Shown: in pieces, positions 12,290 through 23,060 of the stretch
Layout: every line of letters starts with the position of its first letter
Numbering within the stretch: the stretch's first letter is position 1
Origin: Diploptera punctata
Lineage: Eukaryota; Arthropoda; Insecta; Blattodea; Blaberidae
Assembly: GCA_030220185.1 (NCBI GenBank)
Contig: JASPKZ010007283.1
Span: forward strand, 124,001 to 188,000
DNA: 64,000 nt
Direction: 5' to 3'
The notes under the pieces: model-generated
Databases searched by the model: none
Seen by the model: only the letters and a program-made list of their open reading frames with translations
Told to the model about the DNA's origin: nothing
Made by a program: the position numbers and the translations under genes

Positions 12290-12756
12290 TCAAATTGTAT
12301 GTAGTCAATGCTCTGGAGTTAACAACAAAGTTCTTATCCTTCTTGCTTCCCAATATTTGGATGTCGTATCTTGTTAATTTTGAAGAGCTACATAGTTTGT
12401 CAAATGTTCTCTGTCCATTTCCACATCTTGAGAACACAATATACAATCAGGAGATATTAATATACCAATTCTATGAAGATGCTTTCCTAAGCAGTCATGT
12501 CCTTTACTAAGCCTCAGTGTAGCAACCACAGATTTTCATGGTAGTTCCGGAATTATAAATGAGTTTTCCAACAGTATTTTTATATTTCTGTTTGTGACTT
12601 TTTCAATTAAATTGGAATTGTAGCTACCTTTAATTTTTTCTTTATAATTATTTTAATTGATTCATAAGAAAATGCAGTTGTTACTTTCTGCTTAATTTTA
12701 CACCTTTTCTGTCTGAGTATATCAGCTCTTTCATTCCCTTGTGGTTGGAATCCATT
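12290..12756 (-). pseudogene. RNase H-type LINE C-terminal fragment
   Basis: Resembles 63400-63770 on the same strand: the region encoding the last RNase H segment (GFQPQGNERAD, equivalent to the HxGxxxNExAD motif) and the cysteine knuckle. The tRNA array at 12769-14116 has inserted just beyond it. Confidence 0.55.
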
Positions 12757-12768
12757 GTAAGACTAAAT

Positions 12769-14116
12769 CATATTTAAAGAGAAAAATTATACGCTCAGAC
12801 CGGGACTTGAACCCGGGACCCTTGGTTTTCTAGTCCAAGTGCTCTATCATTTGAGCTACCTGAGCAAGTACCGATCTAAACACAAATCTCTCTCTATATA
12901 CGTTGTAATTCCCGCCCACCAAATGCTTTGAAGCCTTTGCTTCTATCTTTGCAAATGGCGGCTCCTATATTAAGAAGACATATTTGGGAATTATACATTA
13001 CATTATAAATGCCAGTACGGCTATTTTCGATGTTTTTATTATTAATTTCATACATCTCAATGATGGATAAATCATATTTAAAGAGAAAAATTATACGCTC
13101 AGACCAGGACTTGAACCCGGGACCCTTGGTTTTCTAGTCCAAGTGCTCTATCATTTGAGCTACCTGAGTAAGTACCGATCTAAACGCAAATCTCTCTCTA
13201 TATACGTTGTAGCCGTACTGGCATTTATAATGTAATGTATAATTCCCAAATATGTCTTCTTAATATAGGAGCCGCCATTTGCAAAGATAGAAGCAAAGGC
13301 TTCAAAGCATTTGGTGGGCGGGAATTACAACGTATATAGAGAGAGATTTGCGTTTAGATCGGTACTTGCTCAGGTAGCTCAAATGATAGAGCACTTGGAC
13401 TAGAAAACCAAGGGTCCCGGGTTCAAGTCCCGGTCTGAGCGTATAATTTTTCTCTTTAAATATGATTTATCCATCATTGAGATGTATGAAATTAATAATA
13501 AAAACATCGAAAATAGCCGTACTGGCATTTATAATGTAATGTATAATTCCCAAATATGTCTTCTTAATATAGGAGCCGCCATTTGCAAAGATAGAAGCAA
13601 AGGCTTCAAAGCATTTGGTGGGCGGGAATTACAACGTATATAGAGAGAGATTTGTGTTTAGATCGGTACTTGCTCAGGTAGCTCAAATGATAGAGCACTT
13701 GGACTAGAAAACCAAGGGTCCCGGGTTCAAGTCCCGGTCTGAGCGTATAATTTTTCTCTTTAAATATGATTTATCCATCATTGAGATGTATGAAATTAAT
13801 AATAAAAACATCGAAAATAGCCGTACTGGCATTTATAATGTAATGTATAATTCCCAAATATGTCTTCTTAATATAGGAGCCGCCATTTGCAAAAATAGAA
13901 GCAAAGGCTTCAAAGCATTTGGTGGGCGGGAATTACAACGTATATAGAGAGAGATTTGCGTTTAGATCGGTACTTGCTCAGGTAGCTCAAATGATAGAGC
14001 ACTTGGACTAGAAAACCAAGGGTCCCGGGTTCAAGTCCCAGTCTGAGCGTATAATTTTTCTCTTTAAATATGATTTATCCATCATTGAGATGTATGAAAT
14101 TAATAATAAAAACATC
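12769..14116. mobile_element. tRNA-cassette array, family B (2 minus + 3 plus units)
   Basis: A single 1348-bp insertion bounded by the 12-bp duplication GTAAGACTAAAT (12757-12768 and 14117-14128). Five tRNA-like cloverleaves: minus 12793-12865 and 13097-13169; plus 13368-13440, 13672-13744 and 13976-14048. The spacing is 304 bp within each orientation. Between tRNAs lies a body with GAGCCGCCATTTGCAAAGAT and a terminal motif ATTAATAATAAAAACATCG. The inner minus unit is cut about 45 nt upstream of its tRNA (near 13213) and joined head to head to a complete plus unit. Left end: just 3' of a tRNA; right end: after AAAAACATC. Units differ by only a few bases. Confidence 0.9.
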
Positions 14117-14150
14117 GTAAGACTAAATGTTTACCAAATTTCTCAATAGT

Positions 14151-14403
14151 ATACCAAATGGGATCACAAACACAATGATGATATCTTGAAGGAACTACGT
14201 TTAGAACCAATCATTGAATACATACATAGATACCAGAACAACTAGATGAATCATTTGTGTCGAATGAGTTTAGATAGAGTTCTCAAGACCATGCTTCATT
14301 ATTGTCCAACAGGGAAGAAATCTCTGGGCCGTCCAAGGAAACGCTGAATACAAAATTCATCAGTCAGATCGTAAGCCTAAGACTTGGTTGGATGAAGAAG
14401 AAG
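14151..14403 (+). mobile_element. LINE 3' fragment with GAA tail
   Basis: Bounded by the 13-bp duplication ATTTCTCAATAGT (14138-14150 and 14404-14416). It contains CTGGGCCGTCCAAGGAAACGC, the RGRP-coding word of LINE C-termini, and ends in GATGAAGAAGAAG. A short 5'-truncated insertion. Confidence 0.65.
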
Positions 14404-14531
14404 ATTTCTCAATAGTCTGAAGTATGATACATGGATGGAAGACTTTTACATATTCATTGAAAAATTATGTCCTTGCCTATTTAAACAGTAGCAGCAATGC
14501 CAATGACAGTGATTCCGAATTAGCTACTACA

Positions 14532-15121
14532 ATCATAGTTAAATATGGGAAATAACATTATGAGGTTCTTAATCAAATTAATGAGTCATTTTTTAACATC
14601 TTACCTCATATTTTGTTTCTACATACACGGGCTAGTTTTCAAGAGAAGGATCTCTCTCATTTTCAACTGACATTATGATTACCAGATTTTCGTTGGAATC
14701 TCCATCAATAACGTTGCCATCTGGTGTATTTTTGATGAACTTTGAGATGAGGTCACGTTCAACAGGAATCTCGAAATTCATGGATCTAAATTTGTTCTTC
14801 TGAATATATATCTTCTCCCAAATTGTCAATTCTAAAGGTTTTTCCAAATGTTCTAAAAATAGGGCTTCTTTTTCAATTTTATGATTCTCCAATAAACTAT
14901 GTGCTGCAATAGCTGATTTTTCAATTTCACCATTTTTAATATTTCTGAAGTGTTCCTTAGTGCGAGTGTTATTGATGGAGATTCCAACAATTCCAGCGAA
15001 AATCCGGTAGTCATAATGTCGGTAGAAAATGAGAGAGATCCTTCTCTCGAAAACTAGTTTCCGTGTTTGAAGAAACAAAAAATATGAGGTAAGATGTTAA
15101 AAAATGACTCATTAATTTACG
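14532..15121 (-). pseudogene. Penelope-like element, truncated, inverted ends
   Basis: The minus-strand ORF (14632-15078) covers the end of GIY-YIG and the tail: TRTKEHFRNIKNGEIEKSAI, LELTIWEKIYIQKNKFRSMN, ERDLISKFI. The two ends are inverted copies of each other (ATATGAGGTAAGATGTT), so the terminal repeats face opposite ways. A likely target duplication TAGCTACTACA/TAGTTACTACA (one mismatch) lies at 14521-14531 and 15122-15132. A hammerhead relic is present at each end (GAAAACTAGTTT), with a degraded core. Confidence 0.7.
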
Positions 15122-15911
15122 TAGTTACTACATTGTAAAGTGGTGCAATATGGGTGAGTTAACGTTTCTGTAACACATGCTAAATTATAATTCCTAACTT
15201 TCCCTCCATCAATAGTGTTGCTGAACAATCTCCAGCCCATATTGCTTCCATGTCCGATGAGCTGTGGCATCAATATGACATTCTCTACAGCACTCAGTGG
15301 CAAGCACCACTTGTTATTTCCGGGAGACAGTACTGGTCATTCTCTCTTCATATATATCAGTAGAGAATTATGCTCCTTTCAGTTTGTGAGATGTAAGTAT
15401 GTGATTGACAGCTTATATGTATTTGGCTGCTGAACAACAGTTTTTTTATATTTGAAAAGAAAAAAATACGCCTAGACTGGGGTTTGAACCCAGGACCTTT
15501 GACTCTCTATGTCAATGCTCTATCCAAGTGAGCTACCTAGGCCTCCAATCTAAACACATATTTTTCTCTTCTACATAGTTAATTCCCTAACCCCAAATGC
15601 TAAGAGCCATTTGCTATGATTTTTGCAAATGGCGGATCCTTTGTTAAGAAGACTCTATGGTAGTGAAGTATGGACACTAAAAAGACAACATAAAAGCTGA
15701 ATAACGGCTTGTGAAATGAGATTCATGCGCAGAACAGCGATTTACACCAGATGGGATCGGAAAAGGAATAAGAATTGAAGACTACGCCAATTTTGGAATA
15801 TATTAAACAGTACCACCTAATGTATTCACGTAGACTTTCACGGCCGGCGTTGCTATGATGATCTTGAAGAAGTTTTCGGGATGTAGGCCGTGGTCGTGAG
15901 GCTTGTAGTTC

Positions 15912-15952
15912 CCCGACATTTCGCCAGATACTGCGTCTGGCATCCTCAAGGG
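15912..15952 (-). ncRNA. Hammerhead ribozyme-like motif, inverted partner
   Basis: Minus-strand TTGAGGA, stem II CCAGA/TCTGG, GAAATGTC. Same design as 16804-16844 with ATGT in place of ACGT for stem III. It lies at the opposite end of the same PLE. Confidence 0.55.
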
Positions 15953-16081
15953 TTGTCTTGAGACTGGCAATTGTGTCCGCTGTCTGTCTTATTTATACGT
16001 TCACCGCGATGTGTTCGTAAGTTGTATCTGCCTTCTGTTGGTCAGCGGTAGGGACTTCCATTGCTCCAATGAGATTGCTGT

Positions 16082-16810
16082 GTGATGGCATTTTTACTGT
16101 TCATCAAGAATCTAACGGACCGCATTGGAAAACTACTAAAGAAAGAAGACATAAAGATAGTATACAGGCCTACCAAGAAAATCAAGAACCTTCTCAGACC
16201 TATAAAGGATCAACTCCATCCTCATCAGACAGCAGGCATATACAGGATTCCATGCAGTTGTGGAAAAGTGTATATAGGCACCACCAAACGCACCATTGCA
16301 ACCAGACTTAAGGAGCATGAAAGATACAGTCGTCTTAAACAAATGGATAAGTCGGCAGTAGCAGAACACTCTTTACTTGATGGCCACAGGGTACAATACC
16401 AGAATACAGACATATTATCTAACTGCACACACTATTTTACCCGTCTACAACGAGAAGCCATCGAATTATTCAAACATAAAAACAGTTTCAATAGAAAAGA
16501 AGAATCATTAAAAGTCAACAAAGTATGGATACCGGTTCTAAAAAACGCAAAATGTAAACCTCTACAAGCACAGTCGACTAGACTATCAAACAGCAATCTC
16601 AGTGGAACAATTGAAGTCCCTACCGCTGACCAATCAGAAGACAGATATAACGTACAGTCGACTAGACCATCAAACAGCAATCTCATTGGAGCAATGGAAG
16701 TCCCTACCGCTGACCAATCAGAAGGCAGATACAACTTACGAACACATCGCGGTGAACGTATAAATAAGACAGACAGCGGACACAATTGCCAGTCTCAAGA
16801 CAACCCTTGA
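16082..16810 (+). pseudogene. PLE GIY-YIG nuclease C-terminal ORF
   Basis: A 242-residue open frame without the reverse transcriptase. TAGIYRIPCSCGKVYIGTTK (about residues 51-70) is the GIY-YIG catalytic motif, with the Cys pair usual in PLE nucleases. It continues with RTIATRLKEHERY and SAVAEHSL. The C-terminal part holds two direct copies of a roughly 24-residue segment (TRLSNSNLSGTIEVPTADQS and TRPSNSNLIGAMEVPTADQS). The upstream sequence 16040-16080 (complement) repeats part of the same coding block. It is 5' truncated, so it cannot retrotranspose alone. Confidence 0.8.
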
Positions 16811-16844
16811 GGATGCCAGATGCAGTCTCTGGTGAAACGTCGGG
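16804..16844 (+). ncRNA. Hammerhead ribozyme-like motif (PLE terminus)
   Basis: Stem I CCC/GGG (16804-16806 with 16842-16844), core TTGAGGA at 16807-16813, stem II CCAGA/TCTGG, then GAAA at 16834-16837 and the minimal stem III ACGT with C at 16841. Cleavage would fall between 16841 and 16842. GAAACGTC is the compact type known from PLEs. Position C3 is T here, which should weaken activity. An inverted partner lies at 15912-15952. Confidence 0.65.
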
Positions 16845-17933
16845 GAACTACAAGCCTCACGACCACGGCCTACAGCCCGAAAATCTTCTTCAAGATCATC
16901 ATAGTACCACCTAAATTGGAAACACCATCTAGAAAGAATGAGTTCAAATCGGATCCCCAAAGCTGTTTATAATTATATACCAAGAGGACGAATATCACTG
17001 GGCCGTCCTATGAAATGCTGGAGGGAAAATTTTCTATAGGATCATAACAGGCCTTGGTCTAAAACTTGGAAGGAAGAAGAAGAAGAAGACTTTTTATTGG
17101 GAATTTAAACATTACTTATAAAGCCAGTAGTGCTTCTTTTAATGTTCATATTATTCGTTTTTAAACATCTTAATGATGGACAAATTATATTTGAAAAGAA
17201 AAATATACGCCTAGACTGGGATTTGAATCCAGGACCTTTGACTCTCTATGTCAATGCTCTATCCAAGTGAGCTACCTAGGCCTCCAATCTAAACGCATAT
17301 TTTTCTCTTCTACATCGTTTTTTTTTATTTGATCTAAGGAACTTACAACTGAATCCTAACATCATATCTTGTAGTGGCAAATAATTTTGGACATTGAAGC
17401 AAGAGACGCCAGTGAGATTTATAAATGTCAATTACATACATCTCAAGTACTGTAAGTCCAAGATTTGTCAGCTTGCGATTTTTATCATCATCTTCCATAC
17501 AAGTATAAGGCCTGAAGGCCTGTTATAATCTCAAGGCTGGATTTTCAATCCAGCTCTTCTTCAGTCAGCCTAAAGGTCTCTCTCCATCTGGACAGTAGAC
17601 TATCATGGCTTTTGAGATTATGCCCATGGACATATGTTGTACATGAGTTTTCCAATTGTACTGGTAATTGTTTACAAGGAATAACCTGCTGTTCATCTCA
17701 TTAACTACATCTCACTGGCTATGATTCAATGAATGTGTTTATTTTTTATTGTTCATGCTTCTCTTCAATAACATAGTACTGTTCTTGATAACATTTTATA
17801 TGGTATATTCTAGTGTGCTTTGTACAATGGAAAGTTTCATAACTTCATTAATTATTCCCACTGTTTTGCTGTATTTATGTGATATCTAATTAATCAAAAC
17901 AAGACAATTCACATTCAATTAAGTAAGTTAGTA

Positions 17934-18274
17934 CTATGGTGAAATTAAATGTTTCTTACCTCTCCTCATATAAATCTTCTAAGTTGATCGCGATTTCGAG
18001 ACTATAACTGTCTCATCCTCAGAACTTTCTTGGTGACTGGTGTTATGTTGATCGGAAGAAACTCTTCTTCTTCCCTCTGTTGGTGGACAGAAAAGGGAAG
18101 AAGAGTTTCTTCCGATCAACATAACACCAGTCACCAAGAAAGTTCTGAGGATGAGACAGTTATAGTCTCGAATTCGCAATCAAGTTAGAAGATTTATATG
18201 AGGAGAGGTAAGAAACATTTAATTTCACCATAAATTAAACCTCATAGTGATTAATTCCTATAAAAGTTAAATAA
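17934..18274. mobile_element. Mini-PLE: two inverted terminal repeats, no coding core
   Basis: A 341-bp insertion with duplication AAGTTAGTA (17925-17933 and 18275-18283). Nearly the whole element folds on itself: 17950-18060 pairs with 18100-18215, around a short centre. Each arm carries a hammerhead motif. The right edge has AAACCTCATAGTG, the PLE terminal word seen at 51550 and 61490. It looks like two PLE termini joined head to head after loss of the ORF. Confidence 0.75.
17981..18027 (-). ncRNA. Hammerhead ribozyme with palindromic stem III
   Basis: Minus strand: stem I AAGTT pairs with AACTT (5 bp); core CTGAGGA; stem II GAGAC/GTCTC; GAAA; stem III is the 8-nt palindrome ATCGCGAT; then C17. 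All conserved positions are present (position 7 is variable in hammerheads). Cleavage is predicted between 17986 and 17985. A palindromic stem III suits a dimeric hammerhead. The opposite arm (18141-18187) has GAATTC instead of GAAATC and should be inactive. Confidence 0.8.
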
Positions 18275-18380
18275 AAGTTAGTATTAAACTAAAGCTATTG
18301 TTATGATTGATAATTTATATCTGAGGTAAGAAAATTAATTTACTCTTTCACATAATTTATTTTTTAACAAATTTTACTTA

Positions 18381-19780
18381 TACCCACCCTGTCCACCCTT
18401 AAAGTGATCCTCATCAAAAACGAAACCATGTAAACTGCTCGCTTTTCACTGGTTATGGACACTGACATATGTTGCAGACACAATAAGTACATGAAAAAGT
18501 ATTCCCCTCATTAAATTTAAAATATGTCCTCTGAATATAGACGATTTTTATTATTAATTTAACACTTCTCATAGAAGGATAAATTATATTTGAAGAGAAA
18601 AATTTTCGCCTAGACCGGGACTCAAACCCGGGACCCTTGGCTTTCCGGGCCAAGTGCTCTACCAACTGAGCTACCGAGGCGAGTTACGATCTAGACGCAA
18701 ATTTTTCTCTTATGTATGTTGTAATTCCCTCGTGCCAAATGCTTGAAACCATAGCTTCTATCTTTGCAAATGGCGGCTTCTTAGTTAAGAAGACATTTAT
18801 TGGGAATTTAACACTACTTTATAGCCAGTAGGGCTTCTATTGATGATTTTTATTATTAATTTAACACTTCTCATAGAAGGATAAATTATATATGAAGAGA
18901 AAAATTTTCGCCTAGACCGGGACTCGAACCCGGGACCCTTGGCTTTCCGGGCCAAGTGCTCTACCAACTGAGCTACCGAGGCGAGTTACGATCTAGACGC
19001 AAATTTTTCTCTTATGTATGTTGTAATTCCCTCGCGCCAAATGCTTGAAACCATAGCTTCTATCTTTGCAAATGGCGGCTTCTTAGTTAAGAAGACATTT
19101 ATTGGGAATTTAACACTACTTTATAGCCAGTAGGGCTTCTATTGACGATTTTTATTATTAATTTAACACTTCTCATAGAAGGATAAATTATATTTGAAGA
19201 GAAAAATTTTCGCCTAGACCGGGACTCGAACCCGGGACCCTTGGCTTTCCGGGCCAAGTGCTCTACCAACTGAGCTACCGAGGCGAGCATTTGGCGCAAG
19301 GGAATTACAACATACATAAGAGAAAAATTTGCGTCTAGATCGTAACTCGCCTCGGTAGCTCAGTTGGTAGAGCACTTGGCCCGGAAAGCCTAGGGTCCCG
19401 GGTTCGAGTCCCGGTCTAGGCGAAAATTTTTCTCTTCAAATATACTTGTTATTCTTTGTGAATGAAAATAATAATATTCAAAACATAAAACAAAATATTC
19501 TAAAATATACCTAATCAATACTTACAACTTAAAATAGTTTATAACATGTGAGTGATGAATTTCAGTCATGCTTCAGTCGATTCTCATGAAACAAAATGGC
19601 TGAAGCATCGAGTCTTCTGTTGCTGTGTTGTCATCTCCCTGTCAAAAGTGACAGTAATTGTGGCGCGAATGACGGAAGGATATTGCTTCTACAACGTATA
19701 TCAATGTCCATAACCAATGAAAAGCGAGCAGGTCACATGGTTTTGTTTTGACGAGGTTCACTTTAAGAGTGGACAGGGTA
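18381..19780. mobile_element. TIR transposon (unassigned) hosting a tRNA array
   Basis: Inverted ends of about 75 bp: CCTGTCCACCCTTAAAGTGA and CTGCTCGCTTTTCACTGG at the left, matched by the complement of 19700-19775 (CCTGTCCACTCTTAAAGTGA, CTGCTCGCTTTTCATTGG). Flanks are TA-rich, so the exact target copy is ambiguous. No transposase is visible; the interior is largely the tRNA array. Confidence 0.65.
18536..19440. mobile_element. tRNA-cassette array, family A (3 minus + 1 plus)
   Basis: tRNA-like folds: minus 18608-18680, 18910-18982, 19212-19284; plus 19349-19421. Spacing is 302 bp. Acceptor GCCTCGG/TCTAGGC, D arm GCTCAGTTGGTAGAGC, a 6-bp anticodon stem CTTGGC/GCCAAG with loop CCGGAAA, T arm CCGGG/CCCGG with TTCGAGT. 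Position 33 is C, not the near-universal T. The third minus and the plus unit join head to head by their upstream flanks at about 19290. I found no clear target duplication here. Confidence 0.85.
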
Positions 19781-19784
19781 TAGG

Positions 19785-20030
19785 ATGGAGTATTTTCCAG
19801 AAAGGCCATAATTTTTGTTTTTTTTATATTGATCTCCATACTGTATTTTTTGGCTACAATTTTAAATTATGTATTGAATATTAAAGATCATCTTTATTAG
19901 TAGCTACAACAGCTAAGTCATCTGCAAAAAAGTAATGCATTCATTTGTAAATTTTGATTGATTGGAATAGATTAATTTATGGGAAAATCTAAAAAAATAA
20001 AGCACACAAATCCAATCTATGAGTTAAAAA
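19785..20030 (-). pseudogene. LINE reverse transcriptase fragment
   Basis: On the minus strand KKTKIMAF, and further upstream a decayed FFADDLAVVA-like word at about 19910-19935. This parallels IEKTKIMAFQG and FADDQIIIA in the 24754-25326 LINE. Several stops. Confidence 0.5.
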
Positions 20031-20493
20031 AAACAATATTTTGGAGAAATCAGGAGAACTGCAAGAGATGAACTTGTATTACCCGTTTAAGGAGTAAGCG
20101 CAGTTGTTGACGGAGGGCACTGCAGTCGTGTTTATGCAGGAATAGAACACGTGACACTGCTATCTATGAGTACAGAGGGGAATCTGATGTGGGACACTGA
20201 CAGTGTACACTGCCTTATATGACGTCACGTTTAGCAACAAACAGAGCTTCGTAATTTTTCTGCCTGCAGAGATATTTTGAATGACTAATACATGTAAACG
20301 CCAGTTTCCTTCAGAGATGTTATAAATGTGTTGTAGAAGTGGGACATCATTTTCCAATGCTATCTGTAGTTAAGGTTAATAAACAACATGAGTACTGTCA
20401 TTTTAAGAGCTGACACTAGTGAATCCCATTCACCAGGAATGGCAAGAGCTGATGCTTGGCCATAGAGAATGTCTGTAAGATGAAACAACATAC

Positions 20494-20706
20494 CAGTGTT
20501 TTCCTGGCCATCGTGAGGTTCTTGTTTCTGATTTCAAAGTGACCATAGAGCAGCCAGATCTTGGTGAATGTGAAGTGTTTGTGGGGCAGCAGCTCCAGAC
20601 AGGCTCTGTATACCTGTCTCGTCCTCTCCACATCCTCTGCCTCCAGCTCTTCAAACAGAGCATAGTTAATCCACAGGTAGATGTAGCGACGCCAGTAAGA
20701 CTTCTC
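20494..20706 (-). CDS. crn: crooked neck (CRNKL1) exon
   Basis: A 213-nt exon of 71 codons, phase 0, between a TTACAG acceptor and a GTATGT donor. It starts [20 protein letters not shown], has [20 protein letters not shown] and ends TMARKTL. Two HAT repeats are visible (W-x2-Y-x3-E pattern, followed by RTRQVY). The EK...[12 protein letters not shown] segment is one of the most conserved in the family. It follows the 34052-34180 exon in frame (…NVPPTK|EKSYW). Confidence 0.96.
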
Positions 20707-20739
20707 CTGTAATTAATACATCAAACTCTATTTAATAAG

Positions 20740-20985
20740 TGGAAGTGCCCTGTAGAATCAGGTGGTCTATGGGTTAAATTATTTGCCTATATCCTAAGAG
20801 TCTTGGATTCAAAGCTGGCTGAGGTCAATGGATTTTTTAAGAATGAAAAAATCTAAAAGATAAGTACTTGAGGAGGAATATAGTCTTATTTTAGAAAGAA
20901 AAATTAACGTTTGAACTGGGAGTCGAACCCCGGACCTCTAACTCTGTACATCAGTGCGGTAACCGTTACGCCATTCAAACTCCCA
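20740..20985. mobile_element. tRNA-like element pair (divergent)
   Basis: A clear tRNA-like fold on the minus strand at 20909-20980: acceptor GTTTGAA pairs fully with TTCAAAC, T-arm region GGGGTTCGACTCCC, anticodon loop GTACAGA. A weaker plus-strand one lies at about 20758-20830 (GGATTCAAAGC as B box). Surroundings are AT-rich. Likely retroposed. Confidence 0.55.
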
Positions 20986-21199
20986 ATAGGAACATCAAAT
21001 TTCTTTCTACTTATACAATTAATTCTCCTTTCATCCGAAGATACTATATCCAATTCTGGAACATGTTAATTTAAAATATAACATCAAAACTTGAGGAGGG
21101 AGTTTAAACCATGGGTCCCAAATCTGAAGATCTTCAGAGTCGTAAAAGATTCTCCAGCCTATATTAGATTTTCTGAGGAAAATTTAATCCGTATTTCAC

Positions 21200-21640
21200 A
21201 TCCAAGTAATACCTTACTTCAATACTAGGGTCTCTTTGGAGTGAACAGCTAACCACTTGTAGAGGAATAAACATAACCAAATTTGCCAGAATAGATATGC
21301 CCACATTGGAAATGAAATGGCAGATATGTTGGCCAAAGGAAGGAGCAACTAATGTTTGCAAATCACAAAGAAATCAAATTTATCTTCAGAAATTCAAGGC
21401 ATATAAGCTTCACAAATTAATTATGGCATATAAACTTAATTAAAAAATAAAAAACAACAAATATAAAACTAGAAAGAAAACAAATTACAAATATCCACCT
21501 CCAGTCCCACATCCTGACAATCTACTATATCTGCATTCCATTATTTACCTGACCTGAAAATTTGAATTATAATGCACAATTTGCAATGAAACGTATATAC
21601 CATTTACTTAGTTTAGGAATTCACACTATGAGGTATATTC
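21200..21640 (+). pseudogene. RNase H-type LINE remnant
   Basis: The plus strand carries HIGNEMADMLAK at about 21303-21340, the last RNase H motif. Decayed sequence follows where the cysteine knuckle would be. Related in type to 59190-60890. Confidence 0.55.
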
Positions 21641-21659
21641 ATTTAGGTAGAATTTTTTA

Positions 21660-23060
21660 TCACTCACCTCATATTGTTATTCTTATTTGACTATAAACTA
21701 GTTTTGGAACATAGTTTCTGTTCCATCCTCAGTATTGTCATGACCGTTGTTCTGTCGTCTTGAAGAGCCATCCTTTGCTCCTCCCATTGGCAGACTGAAA
21801 AACCTTGAAACCAGGTCACTTTCCCCGGGAATTTCAAAGTTAATCAATTTCTTCTTTTCGCTCTTTTGAATGTAGATCTTTTCCCAAACAGTAAGTTCTT
21901 TTGGTTTTTCTATTTGTTTTAATAATTTAGCTTCTTTCTCGATAAGATGTTTTTCATCAGACCATGCACGGGCAGCCACTGCAGATTTTTCTACTTCCCC
22001 TTTCTTGACATTCCTGAGGTGTTCTTTCACTCTAGTTTTCAAATTTCTCTTAGTTTTTCTATGTAGAATTTCTCACATTCTTCACATTTAATCTGATAAT
22101 TCCCTGATTTGTTTTCTTCTTTTATTTTCTCATTTTTATGATGTCTAATCAATCTACTGATGCTGTAGTCATTTTTGGGTGCTAATCTTATGTTGAAATC
22201 TTTCAACATTTTTTGAAATTTGTGTTTTAATGGATGATATGCAAATTTCCTGAATTTTACATTTCCTTCTTTTACTTTTAGAAGAGTGCTTTGATTAATA
22301 AATGTTTGTCTTTTGAACTTGTTTATTTTCTTGAGGATCATTCTTTCTCTTTCTGTAAAACCATTTTTTTGTGGCTACGTTGATTATGTGTTCTTTTTCT
22401 TTTTCATAATTTTCTTTGTTCATGGGTATGTTCACTAATCAATGTGTCAAACTATTGAAAACTGTTTCTTTGTGAGCTATGTGATTGAAACCTAAAGCTT
22501 TTATATAGTTATCTATATGTGTCTTCTTTCTGTAAATTCCAAATTCTATCTTATTTTCTTCATTCCTTTTTTAAGTTGAGATCTAAAAATGGCATTTCTC
22601 CATTAATTTCCTTTTCCATAGTGAACTTTATAGTTTGATTTTGAATGTTCAATAATTTCAATGCATCATCTATCTGTTTATGATTAAGTATTGCAATTAT
22701 GTCACCCACATATCTGCGCCGGAACTTGAAAATTAAACGATATCCACTAATTATCTTGTGTTCAAAATTCCCCATGAATAGATTAGCTAAGAACGGAGAT
22801 AAAAGGGTTTCACATCGAAAGTCCTGAATTCTATTTATAAAATCTTCCATTGTAGGTGAAAAACATATTATCAATACATAATTTAGTTAAAGTTTTGTAT
22901 TTGACCATCTTTTCTTTTTCAATTTTATTATTGTTCAGTCAAATCTCTAAAATTTCCATAGTTTGGTCTTTAGGAATGCTTGGAAATAAGGAAACAACAT
23001 CAAAAGAAACTAATCTGTCTAAAGATTGTAGTTTGTAGATTATAGTCAAATAAGAACAAT
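21660..23060 (-). mobile_element. Penelope-like element, 5'-truncated, mutated RT
   Basis: From the N-side: LSPFLANLFMGNFEHKI (RT motif B region), RYVGDIIAILNHKQ (motif C), MPFLDLNL, then the connector KFRKFAYHPLKHKF, the nuclease remnant GNYQIKCEECEKFYIEK (GIY and YIG both damaged), HLRNVKKGEVEKSAVAA, and KELTVWEKIYIQK. The catalytic YVDD is YVGD, so the RT is dead. The ends are inverted copies (ATATGAGGTGAG at 23055, complement at 21665). Several frameshifts. Confidence 0.8.
21689..21739 (-). ncRNA. Hammerhead-like motif, G12 lost
   Basis: Minus strand: 2.x strand GACAATA pairs with TATAGTC (one A-A mismatch), core CTGAGGA, stem II GGAACA/TGTTCC, then AAAA in place of GAAA, and palindromic stem III ACTAGT. 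The G12-to-A change should abolish or greatly slow cleavage. Structure otherwise complete. Confidence 0.55.

Larger units (their letters stand above)
15821..16902 (+). mobile_element. Penelope-like element with inverted termini and 12-bp TSD
   Basis: Flanked by AGTACCACCTAA at 15809-15820 and 16903-16914. The left terminus is an inverted copy of the right (CTTGTAGTTCCCCGAC against GTCGGGGAACTACAAG), each with a hammerhead. Only the nuclease end of the ORF is present, on the plus strand. This PLE type differs from the others: its ribozyme has the compact GAAACGTC stem III. The TSD length equals that of the tRNA arrays. Confidence 0.85.
15655..17082 (+). mobile_element. LINE fragment inserted in the tRNA element
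   Basis: The plus strand reads LYGSEVWTLKRQHKS and MRFMRRTAIYTRWDRKRN, the domain after the reverse transcriptase. It ends TGGGCCGTCCTATGAAATGC and a GAAGAAGAAG tail. A 9-bp duplication AAGAAGACT (15646-15654 and 17083-17091) fits, but part of it overlaps the tail. It is itself split by the PLE at 15821-16902. Confidence 0.65.
15440..17330 (-). mobile_element. tRNA-cassette element, family C, two units, split by later insertions
   Basis: tRNA-like folds on the minus strand at 15470-15542 and 17209-17281 (73 nt each). Acceptor is GCCTAGG with TCTAGGC, the anticodon loop is ATAGAGA and the B box GGTTCAAAYCC. The body (GCAAATGGCGGATCC, TTAAGAAGACT, GGGAATTTAAACATTACTTA, AAGCCAGTAGTGCTTC) is homologous to families A and B although the tRNA head differs. 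A LINE (15655-17082) has split the body. Confidence 0.75.

Noticed and set aside
12769..14116. CRISPR-like regular spacing of repeats
   Set aside because: Repeats are 304-bp near-identical units with no variable spacers, in a eukaryotic intron.
18536..19440. A target duplication for this tRNA array
   Set aside because: Only AATATA is shared by the two flanks, too short to claim.
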